Source: Phytophthora colocasiae
Lineage: Eukaryota; Oomycota; Peronosporomycetes; Peronosporales; Peronosporaceae
Length of the DNA stretch: 64,000 nt
NCBI GenBank assembly: GCA_018806915.1
Contig: JAGKQI010000046.1
Location: 868,001 to 932,000 of the forward strand
Reading direction: 5' to 3'
A program made the translations under genes and the position numbers. Positions 1 to 10,194 of this stretch are shown piece by piece (position 1 is the first letter of the stretch; every line of letters starts with the position of its first letter). The notes under the pieces are model-generated. The model ran no database searches. It had not been told where the DNA came from and saw only the letters and a list, made by a program, of their open reading frames with translations.

Positions 1-2
1 CC

Positions 3-297
3 ACGTAACGACTTCATCGCATGCCAGTCACCAACAACCCAGGACTCGTTCACACTGACCATTTCAATGATGCTTTCGTGTATTGTTCGAAGTGTATTAG
101 TCATAGGCGTAGATTTTGCTTGTAGTCTGAATGGATCACGCTTTTTGTTAAACACTGAGCCGAACACAGGCCTGTAGTCGAGGTGCTCCACGTCCCGTAC
201 GGTCGTCATCATCCAGCCCTAAATTTTTAATTACGTAACCGATATTCCAAAACTGCGCCACGTCGTTGTAGTCGAGGGCGTTCATCATCAGCGTATG
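3..297 (-). pseudogene. Fragment of unrecognised protein, one frameshift
   Basis: On the minus strand an open stretch reads a folded-looking protein (residues such as DVAQFWNIGYVIKNLG), then continues in a second frame with DVEHLDYRPVFG and VVGDWHAMKS. The two halves join only if one base is gained or lost near position 190, so I treat it as one broken coding segment running off the left window edge. I do not recognise the family with confidence; the composition would suit a domesticated transposase fragment, but this is a guess. It lies just beyond the minisatellite and outside element A. Confidence 0.35.
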
Positions 298-830
298 GGC
301 CAGCAAGACGGACAGCGAGACGGCCAAACGGACAGCAAAACGACCAGCAAGACGGACAGCGAGACGGCCAGCAAGACGGACAGCGAGACGGCCAAACGGA
401 CAGCAAAACGACCAGCAAGACGGACAGCGAGACGGCCAGCAAGACGGACAGCGAGACGGCCAAACGGACAGCAAAACGACCAGCAAGACGGACAGCGAGA
501 CGGCCAAACGGACAGCAAAACGACCAGCAAGACTGACAGCAAGACAGCGTTCAACGAGATGGCCAGCAAAACGGACAGCGAGACGGCCAAACGGACAGCA
601 AGACGGACAGCAAGACGGCCAGCAAGACGGCCAGCAAGACGGCCAAACGGACAGCAAGACGGACAGCAAGACAGCGTTCAGCGAGACGGCCAGCAAGACG
701 GCCAGCAAGACGACCAGCAAGACGGACAGCAAGACAGCGTTCAGCGAGACGGCCAAACGGACAGCAAGGCGGACAGCGAGACGGCCAAACGGACAGCAAG
801 ACGGCGAGACGGCCTTCAGGGAGGCGGCTT
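296..830. repeat. Purine-rich minisatellite of gacggacagcaa / gacggccagcaa units
   Basis: About 45 imperfect copies of a 10-14 bp unit built from AAGACGGACAGC, GAGACGGCCAAAC and AAGACGGCCAGC, with a higher-order pattern (a CAGCGTTCA-containing block recurs near 546, 674 and 737). The unit lacks stops in several frames, which creates long spurious ORFs on both strands. It lies between the fragment at the left edge and the 1014-1034 piece of the GH38 relic, so it is probably intronic or intergenic. Confidence 0.9.
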
Positions 831-1013
831 GCTCTGTGTGCGGCAAGATCAGGAATGCTGTCTGTGAGTGCAGTGCAATGCGGTCTGGTCTGGGTGGGTG
901 AGTGGTGCGTGTGGTTTTGCGCAAACGTTGCGATTGAACGGTGATTTGCTCACGATCTGTGGATTTCGACCACATTGATCTGTGCGTTTTATTATATTGC
1001 CTGTGCCTTTTAC
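831..1013. other. No recognisable gene; presumed GH38 intron side
   Basis: This stretch lies between the minisatellite and the last recognisable GH38 exon base. Reading the minus strand, a GTAAAA donor-like site starts at 1013, directly after the exon piece. I see no protein similarity or RNA gene in it. Confidence 0.4.
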
Positions 1014-1034
1014 CTTTTCTCGTCACGGGGTATG
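1014..1034 (-). pseudogene. GH38 alpha-mannosidase exon remainder, left of element A
   Basis: Seven codons continue the GH38 exon that resumes at 21842 on the other side of element A. Bases 1030-1034 (GTATG) are the target duplication. Across the junction the minus-strand frame stays open (NKTY then PVTRK), and a GGTAAAA donor follows at 1013. Element A therefore inserted into coding sequence. Confidence 0.6.
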
Positions 1035-1258
1035 TGTAGTGGGTCGAAGACGTGTAAGACGTGCCTACTCACTGGGACTCGGATAAGGTACCGAGACCGA
1101 GAGATTGTAGGATCATTGCTAGAGGACTAGGCTCGAAGACCTCCGTTTTCTTGGAGCTCTGGAGCAAGAGTAGAGCTCACTTCTGAATCAGCATCAATAC
1201 AAGCAAGGATCCAAGGAAGCCACCAGCTTCCCTAATAAGTGTTCGTGGACCGACTACA
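1035..1258 (+). repeat. Element A 5' LTR (224 bp)
   Basis: TGTAG...CTACA termini form a 5-bp inverted repeat typical of LTRs. The sequence recurs at 6030-6045 plus 21619-21836. No standard TGG-initiated primer site is obvious directly after the LTR (sequence aagttaactttag), so the priming tRNA is undetermined. Confidence 0.95.
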
Positions 1259-1295
1259 AAGTTAACTTTAGTGAACTAAGGTTCGACAACGGAAG

Positions 1296-2607
1296 ATGGC
1301 TACATCGACGGACAATGCGGGCTCCGAAGCCAACATGGCAAGTGGAGCAAGTGAGACTTCTACGACGCGAGTTCTGCGTTCAAGACGAACGACTCGCTCG
1401 GAGGCTAGTGACCGAGTGGTCACATCTACCGCAAGTGAAGATGACAGCCCGGCGCAACCGACTGTGTCGGTTGGTGCCGTTGGAAGTGCGACAGGTGATT
1501 TCGACCAACCGGTCGAGCAGCAAGAGGAAAACGTGGAACAGTCGCAACACGCCGAGCTGCACGGCAGCAAGCTAATGGACAGGACGCGAGGCAGGATGGA
1601 GAAGTGACGAACGGAGCACTGACCAGCAGCCACCCCACGGTACCGCAGCCGATCTTTACGATTGTGACTGCTCCTAAAGTGACGGATATCTCCCATGACG
1701 GGATGACGAAATGGCTGGACCTGCGACTCGAGTATGAAGAAGCTTTTAAGGCTCGTTGCAAAACGACAGGTGAATCGCTAGACGCAGTAATGACGAGCGT
1801 ACGCAACTCGTTCGATGAAGCTTTGCTGGACACGTTGTGTGAAGTCGTCTGGGTGAAGGAAAAGTCCGAGCTCACGGAGGAGTTCCTGTGGGATTGGGTG
1901 ATGAAGACGGTGGAGAGCTTCAAAAACAGGCAACTACCAAACATCGAAGAGCTGTTCAAGCGAGAACTTTCAATGGAGGAGAGTCATGGTGATGTGGAAG
2001 CTCAAGTTACTAACTACTTCCACGCATGCAACATGCTGATACGCACCAACGGACTCGTGAGTCTTTTTAAGACTGAGGATGGCACGAAGAAGAAGTGTAA
2101 GATCTTGGTGAATGGATTGCCTGCAAGACTGAAGAAAAAGGTCAAGAATGAAATCGACTTTAGGGCGCCTGGAGCCAAATCGAGTGTACCTGTGCTGTTC
2201 AACCTCATTATGGAACAAGCACTTGACGATGCCAAGATTGACGGGGCAGTGCATAGAGAAGGTGGTAAACGCAACCAAGGCGCCACCAACCACTCTGCTA
2301 AGAACAATGCAAACAAACAAAAAGGATCTTCAGCTCCCAAACAGCAATACCTGGGTAAGCGTTCGCGCTGTGACCAAGACCGTCGAGTTGTGAACGATGG
2401 GGGAGAATCGCGGCAAGGAGGCCGTAGTAAAAGGGTTGTTACAATTGTGGAGGAGGACATCTAGTTCGTGATTGCCCGCGTGTGGAGAGTACTAGCACCT
2501 CAACACAGCGCGAGGCATCGTCGACAACCGTTCAATCAGGGGAGGCAACGCACGCCTACGAAGGATTAGACAATGTCTCCCTGAAGGCAAACCAACAGTT
2601 CGGGTGA
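1296..2607 (+). pseudogene. gag: Element A gag, two frame breaks
   Basis: Capsid/nucleocapsid polyprotein of element A. The first ATG after the LTR is at 1296 and opens 103 codons rich in Ser, Thr and charged residues. The frame then moves at about 1604 to a 286-codon ORF with a helical gag-like core (WLDLRLEYEEAF, LWDWVMKTVESF). A further shift near 2430 enters a frame with a CCHC zinc knuckle at 2437-2475 (Cys-Tyr-Asn-Cys, Gly-His, Cys) that ends at the TGA at 2605. Intact relatives carry capsid and knuckle in one ORF, so I read this as one gag with two single-base lesions or sequence errors. Confidence 0.75.
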
Positions 2608-5075
2608 ACGACTTACTCGAGCTGCCCTATTGTGCAGATAGTGGGGCGTACAAGTCGTGTATCTCTCGTGGAGACGTGGAGAAACTAAAAGGAACGGAAA
2701 TCGAAATTGTGAAGCTGCGCCAACCGGTCTCGTGTGATTTAGTTGGAGGGCAGTCATTGGAGGTGAAGGAGGTCGCGTACCTCAAGCTGTCGTTACGGAC
2801 GGCAGCAGGACCTGTCAACATCCACACTCCGGTGGAGTGTCTGATTGTTGAAGGTGATGATGATTTCCTACTTGGTCAGGATGTACTGACCATGCTGGGA
2901 ATTGACGTCGACAGGCAACTAGAGTTGTTGGCCTGGTCCGACGGTGTCGATGATGATGATATTGTCGAGGATCCTGCTGTAAGCAGGATAGACGAGGATG
3001 AAATTAAGCAAGCAGTGGAGTTGATGATCGCCCGAGCATTGGACGAAGAATTCCCAAGTGATCGAGTGGAGCGGCTTCGAACTGTGATTTTCATGTACGA
3101 TATTTGGCGTGTGAAACTTGGAGATGACCCGCCAGCTAAAGTGCCACCCCTGAAAGTGCGGCTAAAGCCTGGGGCTAAGCCGTACAAGACTAAGGCTAGG
3201 AAGTATTCGCCTGAACTACAGCGTTTTCTGGAGGACTTCAACAACACGTTGGTCAGTCTTGGCTGGGTCTATGAGAACCCGAACGCGAGGTGGGCATGCC
3301 CTGCGCTGCCGGTTAAGAAGGCAGGTGGTGCAAACGAGTACAGGCAAACGACCGACTACAAACCGGTGGACGCTCAAGTGGAGCCTCTCGTTGGAACTAT
3401 GCCGAACTTGGATGTGGACTTAGAACGAGTAGCTGGGTGCTTGTTCTTCGGGTTGTTCGACTTCATAAAGGGTTATTGGCAATTACCTTTAGACGAAGAA
3501 TCACAGGAAATCCTGTCTTACATGACGCATAGGAAAATATTCACCCCGAGACGTGTACCACAAGGGTGTTCGGACGCAGCATTGTATTTCCAAGCAACTA
3601 TCGAGCGGTGCTTTGCTTCTCTTTTGTACGAACACCTGCTAGTGTGGATTGATGATCTTCTCCTGTATGCGAAGACTGTGGACGAGTATTTGGACAAGCT
3701 GACAGAGTTGTTCACTTTGGTCAACGACTTTGGGTTTAAGCTCAGTGCATCCAAGTCTTGCGTGTACAAGAAAGAAGTCAAGTGGTGCGGGAAACTGATC
3801 GATGGAAGCGGTGTACGGCATGATCCAGCTCGGATCGAGGCTCTCACTGCGTTGCCGTATCCATCGACGGCAGGTGAGTTACAGCAGTTTATCTGCTCTA
3901 CCAACTGGATGAGGACCTCTATCATTGACTATGGGCGTCTGGTGAGGCCTCTTCAAGACAAGTTTGACTCTGTCATGGTGACTGCGTCGCGACGTTCGAA
4001 GCGTGTGGCAAGTGGTATTCCGATCACGCTGAGTACGGTGGAACTAAAGGCGTTTGATCAGCTGAAAAAGGCGTTATCCAACAGTGCAACACTAGCGTTT
4101 CCGAAGCCTGAAGCGGAGACAATTCTGATAACGGACGCGAGTGACGTCGGCTGGTCTGTTATTGTGACTCAAGTAGCAGTCTGGAATGTTGAGACCCCCA
4201 TCCACGAGCAAGAACATGAGTTGTTAGTGTGTATGGGAGGTACTTTCACGGGAGCACAGCGCAACTGGAGTGTAATCGAGAAAGAGGCTTACCCAATAGT
4301 CACGGCTTGTGACAAGCTCTCTTACCTGTTGATGCGGCCGAAGGGATTCCGAATGTACTGCGATCATAGGAACTTGATACACATTTTCGCTCCTGCTCAA
4401 GAAATCAAAAAGCACGTCAGAGGCAAATTATTGCGATGGTCGATGAAGCTCATGGAGTTTCGCTTTTCGATCGAGCATATCGAAGGTGTAAAGAACGTGT
4501 GGGCAGATATGATATCCCGCTGGGCAGGCTGCAACCGATCGACCGGGAGTACGATCAAGCGATTGAAGAAGAAACGTGAACGTCCAAGCGAAGACGAAAC
4601 CACGGATCAACGATCAGTGCCGAGTACTGTGACAATTCGACCGTTTGGTGACGATTCCTTCGTATGGCCGACAATAGATACTCTACGCGCAAGTCAGAGG
4701 CAATACGTCGCAATGAAACCGGGCGACTTAGTGCAAGGAGATGATGGTGTGTGGATGAGTAAAGACCGCATCTGGATTCCTGACGCTGACAGCGATATTG
4801 TGTACCGACTGCTGGTGATAGCTCACTGTGGTCCGCAGGGTCACCGAGGACGTGATGCTCTCATGGAGACTCTGCAGAGACGATTTCGAATTGCTCACCT
4901 ACGTGAACGAGTGGATCTCTCCCTACGTGGATGTCTGATGTGCCACCACGTTAAAGGGGAAGGATTGTGCAGCGACCTTGGGCGGAAACGTATCGAAGTA
5001 AATCGAGGAATGAGGGTCTACACTGGGATTATCTGTATCTCGGCAAGTCATTCGGTGACTATGCATATCTCCTAG
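2604..5075 (+). pseudogene. pol: Element A pol: protease, RT, RNase H, integrase zinc finger
   Basis: 823 codons in one frame. Order: aspartic protease with DSGA near residue 13; reverse transcriptase with FDFIKGYWQLPL near residue 288 and the active-site motif WIDDLLLYA near 348; RNase H with DASD near 513 and EKEAY near 557; a linker; the integrase HHCC zinc-binding domain near 745-790 (HCGPQGHRG then CLMCHH). The frame breaks at about 4970, after the zinc finger, and integrase continues in the next frame. The protease lacks much sequence between gag and RT, which is normal for Gypsy. No ATG is needed because it would be made as Gag-Pol. Confidence 0.9.
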
Positions 5076-5271
5076 TGATGAAAGACGATGCAACTCACTA
5101 TTGTGAGCTGGTGCCGTGTGCTGTACCAACAAGTGCAATCACTGCTCAGGCCATCATGGATTGGCATAGCAGATTCGGTGCACCCCACGTGTGGGTTAGT
5201 GACAACGGATCTCACTTTAAGAATGAAGTGGTCAAGGACGTGAGTAAGCGGCTGAACTCGATCCTTCATTA
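4967..5271 (+). pseudogene. pol: Element A integrase core, first part (D,D retained)
   Basis: This continues pol after a frameshift. The segment with WDYLYLGKSFGDY carries the first catalytic Asp and SDNGSHF the second. It ends abruptly at SILH followed by a stop at 5269-5271, where relatives would continue for roughly 70-90 residues including the catalytic Glu. Confidence 0.85.
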
Positions 5272-5955
5272 GGCAATCATGCACCAGTGGAAGTTTTCTG
5301 TGTGTTACCGGCTGCTTCGCCACTAGACTTCTACTTAGACGGCAAGCAGAAGCGCTTGGTGGATATCGGTGAGCATCCTGAGCACATCGCCGCGAAGTTA
5401 GAGGCGCTACGAGAGAGCGCTCAACTTATGCACAAGAAGGTGATCACTGCACGCTCAAAACAAACGGCTCGTAACATGCGAAATCAGAAGCGTGGAACTA
5501 AGCCCAATTTCGATGTGGGTGACTACGTTCTTCGCTCGCGAGTTGACCAAAAGCACAACGACAAGTTATTGGTGACCTGGATTGGGCCGTATCAGGTGGT
5601 AAAAGCGGACGAGCACTCGTTTCGAGTAAAACATCTCGTAACTGGGGCACAGCAAGATGTGCACAGTTCTAGGCTAAAGTTCTACGCTGATGAAAGCTTC
5701 GAAGTGACAGAGGAGATTCGAGAGCATGTTGCTGCACAAGGTATCATACTGACCGTGGCCGAGCTCCTTGATCACAGGTGGAATGACGCGAAGAGTGCAT
5801 TCGAGATCTTGGTATCCTGGAAAGGTTTGGAGCCCATTGAAGATTCGTGGGAAACATTACCAGGACTATGCAAGGATATCCCTGTGATGGTAAATTCGTA
5901 TGCGGTAGCAAAGGGCGACGAGTTACTCCTGAAGGCAGTACACAGCCAGCGTTAG
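5272..5955 (+). pseudogene. pol: Element A integrase C-terminus with GPY/F and chromodomain
   Basis: The reading frame restarts just after the preceding stop with NHAPVEVF and continues 220 codons. It contains the GPY/F-type module (VTWIGPYQVVKAD) and a chromodomain near the end (FEILVSWKGLEPIEDSWETL). The block holding the third DDE residue is missing between this and the upstream piece, so the integrase cannot be active in cis. Chromodomains steer integration to marked chromatin in the chromovirus lineage. Confidence 0.85.
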
Positions 5956-6029
5956 CTGTAACCAAGAAGACGACAGTTCAAGATAGTGGAGCCACAACTA
6001 CGTTCGTGAGCCACGTCTTGGAAGGGCGG

Positions 6030-6045
6030 TGTAGTGGGTCGAAGA
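6030..6045 (+). repeat. Element A 3' LTR, first 16 bp
   Basis: The sequence TGTAGTGGGTCGAAGA equals the start of the 5' LTR and is preceded by a purine tract at 6020-6029 (ggaagggcgg), the expected plus-strand primer. It is cut by element B, whose target duplication GAAGA is 6041-6045. Confidence 0.95.
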
Positions 6046-6457
6046 TGCAGCGGGGCTGCGTAGGTGTGCACGGCACAGAGGAAGTTGGGTTGACTCGTAG
6101 AGTCCGGCTTGCAAGGCACTAGCCTTCGGTTCTATACAAGAACCAAGTAGTCCACTAAATACGGGACTCTCACAATCAGTGTCCCTATAATAAAGGAACT
6201 AACACTAATTATGTAAAATGCAAACTGATTTTTATTTATTTTATTGCCCTAATCCTGAATGTAACGGATTTAGTATTTAACATACTAAATCCTAATCAAA
6301 TGTAATGTGTGGCTCTGAGCTAACAGCCAGCAACTGGCTACATATGTGACGTGTGAGAAACACTATGTGTTGTACACGGATCTGTGACTTGTGACCTGGA
6401 TGGTGTATACCACACCTATTGTAGCCAAGGCGCGCAGCGCCGTGTAACCCCGTTACA
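6046..6457 (-). repeat. Element B 3' LTR
   Basis: Reads TGCAGCGGGG...CCCCGTTACA on the plus strand, that is TGTAACGGGG...CCCCGCTGCA in element orientation. I found one difference from the 5' copy (TATTTAACATAC versus TATCTAACATAC), so this insertion is recent. Confidence 0.95.
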
Positions 6458-8409
6458 CCCTCCCCCACCAAACCGTGGATACGGAGTATCTACAACTGTA
6501 GACATAACTGCCTTGTCAAGGCCTGTCACCGGCAACTTTCCGATAAAAGAAATCTCTCAACGAGAGTGCGCGGGTGCGCTGGCTCAACGAGCACATTCTC
6601 CAATTCTCCCCAGCGAGCCAACCGCTCCTGAGGTGTCCAGTGACCAGGCGTCTACGCCCCAGCGCCTCAGCGCTTTCCGGTCTGAGCCCTCGGCTCCTCT
6701 CACGCTCTCCGATTCGGAGTATTTCGCGGCGTCTCGCCTTCGCTACGGAGCGATGTTCAAGGCCAGCCCGACGTCAAGTGGTAGCGGTGGCTCACCCTTC
6801 GAGTACACGACAGCGTCGCCGACGCGCGACCCACGTCGCTCTCCTACAGAGGAAGGCGAGGTCGAAGTGGACTACGAGGAGTCCGAACAGGGCGATGCCC
6901 ATGCGTCTCCTGCTCCTGCGAGCCCTCGGACGACCCGGTCTGAGCTGCGCTCTCCACGCGATCCGCGTTGGTACTCAATTCCTCGGCAGCTGCGGCAGCA
7001 CAATCCGTTCCCGGAGGGACCTTCGAGCCTCGTGCTCAACGCGTTGCGCAACGCACCACCGCTTCCTGCTCGCGATGAGCCAGAGTCACTCAAGGGAGTC
7101 GAAGACGCGATCACCAACCCTCTGGATGAGGCACAGGAGGCTTCCCTGAGCGGTGCTCCAGAGTCACGTCGACCGGTCCAACGGGACATCGTGGGGACTT
7201 CGTCGCGGCGCGACTACGGCTTCGAGCCTCGCGACCCTGCCGAGCAGGTGAAGCAGTTGATGGCGCAGCCAAACCTGCATGGTTACGCCATAGGCAATCC
7301 TCCACGTACGGTGGCTGAGACTCAGCAGCGACAGGGCTCCATGAGCGTTTCCTGACCCCGCAGGTGTGCACACTCGCCGAGTATCGGCAACGCTTAGATA
7401 AGCAACGGCGACGGGAGTCTGTGCCTCAGATGAGGACTTATCCACTCCTGCTCCAAACCGGAGAGACCACCCGGGACTACATGGTCCATGTGGCCACCTG
7501 GGCCGAGGCTTCACGGAAGCTCGCGTCGTTTGACCGGCTCATGGAGAGCTGCGCCGAGGTGGACGTCCGCCTCGCCCGAGGTCTACTCTTCCAGTACGCG
7601 AAGATACGCGTGCGGCCCGGCCGCTTTCCTCGTCACACGACGGCAGTGCCTCCCGCCTCTCAGGCCACTATCCCTGCTTCGCAGGATGCCCTTCAGTCTC
7701 CGAGCGAGACTCGCTGGCAGAGCCAGCCACGGACCAGAGCCTGAGCTCGGCTGCTAGTCCGTCAGCTTCTCACACTAGTGGTGAGAAGCGGGTGTCGACC
7801 GAGTGGTCGACCTCGAGCCCTTCGGGCGCCCCTGATCTTCGCGATCAAAAGCGTCCACGACGTCAGGGCAGTCCTGCCTCAGGGACCCTTCAAACTCCCA
7901 CGAGTTTTGGGAATGAGGATATCCACGCCACTTCACCAGATACTGGTTTTGACTACGGTGGCGACGCCGCGCCATCAGGCGCTCCACGTGGTAGTGGGGA
8001 GTCCCCTGCTCATCGAGCAACGGCGGAGGAGGCCGATTCGCTGCGGAACGCCGTACTCGATGAGTGTGACGAGCGCTATTTGTCGCATCGCGCCTGGTAC
8101 CAACTCGATCACTCGATCGGTACTCTCCAGAGTCAGACTCAGTCCCTTCAAGGGAACGTCGAGAGTGTTTGGCATTCGCATGCCCGTCTCGCTCATGACA
8201 TGGAGGAGATTGAAAGCCGGATGGCTTGGCTCGAAGGTCCTCAGTCCCTGACTGCTCGCCTGCACCAGCAGGAGCTTCAGCTCGCTGAGTTGCGAGGTCA
8301 GGTGACGTTGCTGCTGCAGATGACGCAGCCTGGGCACGTGTCGTCGGTGCCAGCGCCTCCGCGCTCACTCCCCGCGGGGTCCCGATATGGCTTAAGCAAG
8401 CCGACGTAG
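6384..8409 (+). CDS. Long antisense ORF of element B (about 670 codons over two frameshifts)
   Basis: Unknown protein read opposite to gag-pol. Three open pieces lie end to end on the plus strand: 6384-7355, then 7340-7744, and a -1 frame from about 7620 to 8409. The sense strand has no comparable ORF in 6458-7770. The first piece is Pro/Ser-rich and starts inside the LTR without an ATG (first in-frame ATG 6753). The second is helical (ATWAEASRKLASFDRLMESC). The third holds a basic patch (DQKRPRRQG) and a heptad-like region (LDHSIGTLQSQTQSLQGNV) overlapping the sense chromodomain. By eye the last two pieces align with the uninterrupted antisense ORF of element E, which supports joining them. 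Function unknown; no signal peptide seen. Confidence 0.5.
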
Positions 8410-8721
8410 AACACCGGGTGTGTTCGCATCCGCTTTGGCAAGTCAAGCGTGTATGCCAGGCCCTTCTTGGCCACGACCGTAAATGGTCCGATGAAACGCG
8501 GACGCAATTTCGTCTTAAAGACATTTGACACTGCATGTGTAGGTAGGTTCTTAGCGTTTAATAAAACCTGGTCACCGACCTTAAATTCCCATACATTGCT
8601 TCTACCTTTTGTATCCGCTTGTTCCTTCTGAACGTCTTGGCTTTCAGCCATCGCGTCACGTACACGGCGTAATACGCTCAATCTCACCGAGAGGAAGTCA
8701 TCGACTTGTTTACGCACAGCA
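7775..8721 (-). pseudogene. pol: Element B integrase C-terminus and chromodomain
   Basis: Continuation of element B pol beyond the element C insertion. The first part carries the GPY/F module (RPRFIGPFTVVAKKG) ending in HPVFYVGLLKPYRDP. After one frameshift near 8360 comes a low-complexity linker and a chromodomain (QYLVKWRGYPHSQNSWE), stopping at 7775. The upstream codons are in 16323-19043. Confidence 0.85.
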
Positions 8722-8726
8722 GAAGG

Positions 8727-9147
8727 TGTAACGGGGATGTTACACGAATGTTTCTCGTTGGTGTGTGACACACGTGGATACATTTATGTGGGTACATAAT
8801 AGTGTGTGACACTCATGATACATTTATGTGGGTACATAATGGTGTGGCACACACGAGTAGATACGTAGATGGCCTCAGAGCCTCACGTTGCATTTTGATT
8901 AGGATTTAGTATGTTAGATACTAAATCCGTTACATTTAGGATTAGGGCAATAAAGTCAATAAAAATCAGTTTGCATTTTACATAGTTAGTGTTAGTCCTT
9001 TGTTATAGGGACACTGACTCTGTGAGTCCCGTATTTAGTGGACTACTTGGTTCTTGTATAGAACCGAAGGCTAGTGCCTTGCAAGCAGGACTCTACGAGT
9101 CAACTAAACTTCCTCTGTGCCGTGCACACCTACGCAGCCCCGCTGCA
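8727..9147 (+). repeat. Element C 5' LTR
   Basis: Begins TGTAACGGGGATGTTACACG and ends CCCCGCTGCA. It contains two tandem copies of a ~43-bp unit built on GATACATTTATGTGGGTAC and an AATAAA-like signal (caataaag). Confidence 0.95.
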
Positions 9148-9204
9148 TCTGGTAGCACTTGTAGTCAATCCAACTCCTGAGTTGAAGACTGTTTCTCTGT
9201 GAGA

Positions 9205-10174
9205 ATGGAGCCAGAAGCATACGCTCACTTGACTCCGAGTCAGCGGGACACGCTTAACAAGCTTACGTCCTTGCTGGGCCCGGAAGGTACGGCGCACCTT
9301 GCGTCCCAAGGGCCGGAGGCCGTCAACGCGCGCCTCGAGGCATTTGCCTCGTACGAAAACGCTCTCGTCGAGCACATTCAGCGGAATGTAACAGGGGTTA
9401 CCCCTGCTCCGAGAGCTAAGCCCGTCACGCTCAGCGTGAAGACCTTCCTCGGGAATGAGGGAGAGAACCTCCTTTTGTGGACCCGAGAGGTCGAAATGGC
9501 CATGGGGGCCGCCATGCTCCAGTTGGAGGGGCAACGCGTTGCGTTTGCTATCTCTAAGCTCGAAGGACGAGCACGAGAATGGGCCTTGACGTCTGGGACG
9601 TCGGTGGAAGCGGCCTTCCCACATGGGGCGAGCTAAAGCGCCAAGCTCACGCAAGTGTTTGCTCCGCCTAACCAGGCGTATCGCGTGCGGTCACGCTTCC
9701 TTTTGTCGCCAGGGCAAGAAGGATCTGGTGGACTATGTCCAAGAGCTGCGCACGCTCATTGCTGGCATGGCTGCCGACCCTCTACCTGAGGTGGTCGCCG
9801 TGACCGTCTTCATGGAAGGCTTACGAGCTGGCGTGGCCAGGACGGAGACATTCCGTCAGAACCCCCACAGCTTCGAAGATGCTGTCAGCGTGGCATTGAA
9901 TGCCGAACACAACTTTAAGTTGTCGAGGGTCGGTGCTAGCAGCACAGGGTCCGGTGGACCTGAGCCCATGGACCTCAGCTATGCTGAAGATGAGGTAGCT
10001 GAGCTACGAGCTGCGGTGCAGCGTATGAGCACCCGCCGGTGCTATACATGCGGCAGTCCCTCACACCTGAGGCCCAACTGCCCTCTGCGCAAAGAGCGCG
10101 CCGGCCAAAATGGCCGCAACCCTGTCGCGGGTCCCGCTTTGGGCTCTGCCCAGGGAAACGCCGGCTCCCAGTAG
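9205..10174 (+). pseudogene. gag: Element C gag with CCHC knuckle, frame-broken
   Basis: ATG at 9205 is the first after the LTR and is shared by all family copies. A capsid-like helical region ([29 protein letters not shown]) leads to the conserved core ([20 protein letters not shown]). The frame is disturbed between about 9620 and 9715 by small indels relative to element F. It then continues ([20 protein letters not shown]) to a CCHC zinc knuckle (CYTCGSPSHLRPNC near 10040-10081) and a TAG at 10172. The C-terminus overlaps the protease frame, see the frameshift site. Confidence 0.85.
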
Positions 10175-10194
10175 ACGCGGGGCGGTCTACTGGG
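10138..10194 (+). promoter_or_regulatory. Candidate -1 ribosomal frameshift site: slippery heptamer plus hairpin
   Basis: Read in the gag frame the codons are GCT TTG GGC, giving the XXXYYYZ heptamer T TTG GGC at 10138-10144. Bases 10167-10176 (CCCAGTAGAC) pair perfectly with 10185-10194 (GTCTACTGGG), a 10-bp stem with an 8-nt loop that contains the gag stop TAG. The protease frame is open through the heptamer in the -1 frame. The same heptamer and stem are present in B, E and F. The spacer of 22 nt is longer than usual and GGG is not the best YYY, so efficiency is uncertain. Confidence 0.65.

Noticed and set aside
1..297. A piggyBac-derived transposase call for the left-edge fragment
   Set aside because: Some residues are suggestive, but no catalytic motif is visible in this short piece, so I left it unnamed.
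148..1026. Long ORFs on both strands over the minisatellite
   Set aside because: They arise because the repeat unit lacks stops. Composition is purely repetitive, and only the ends (before 297 and 1014-1034) carry non-repeat coding signal.
1259..1295. Standard tRNA primer site next to the element A 5' LTR
   Set aside because: The bases after the LTR do not begin TGG and fit no tRNA 3' end that I can name; self-priming or an internal tRNA site is possible but not shown.
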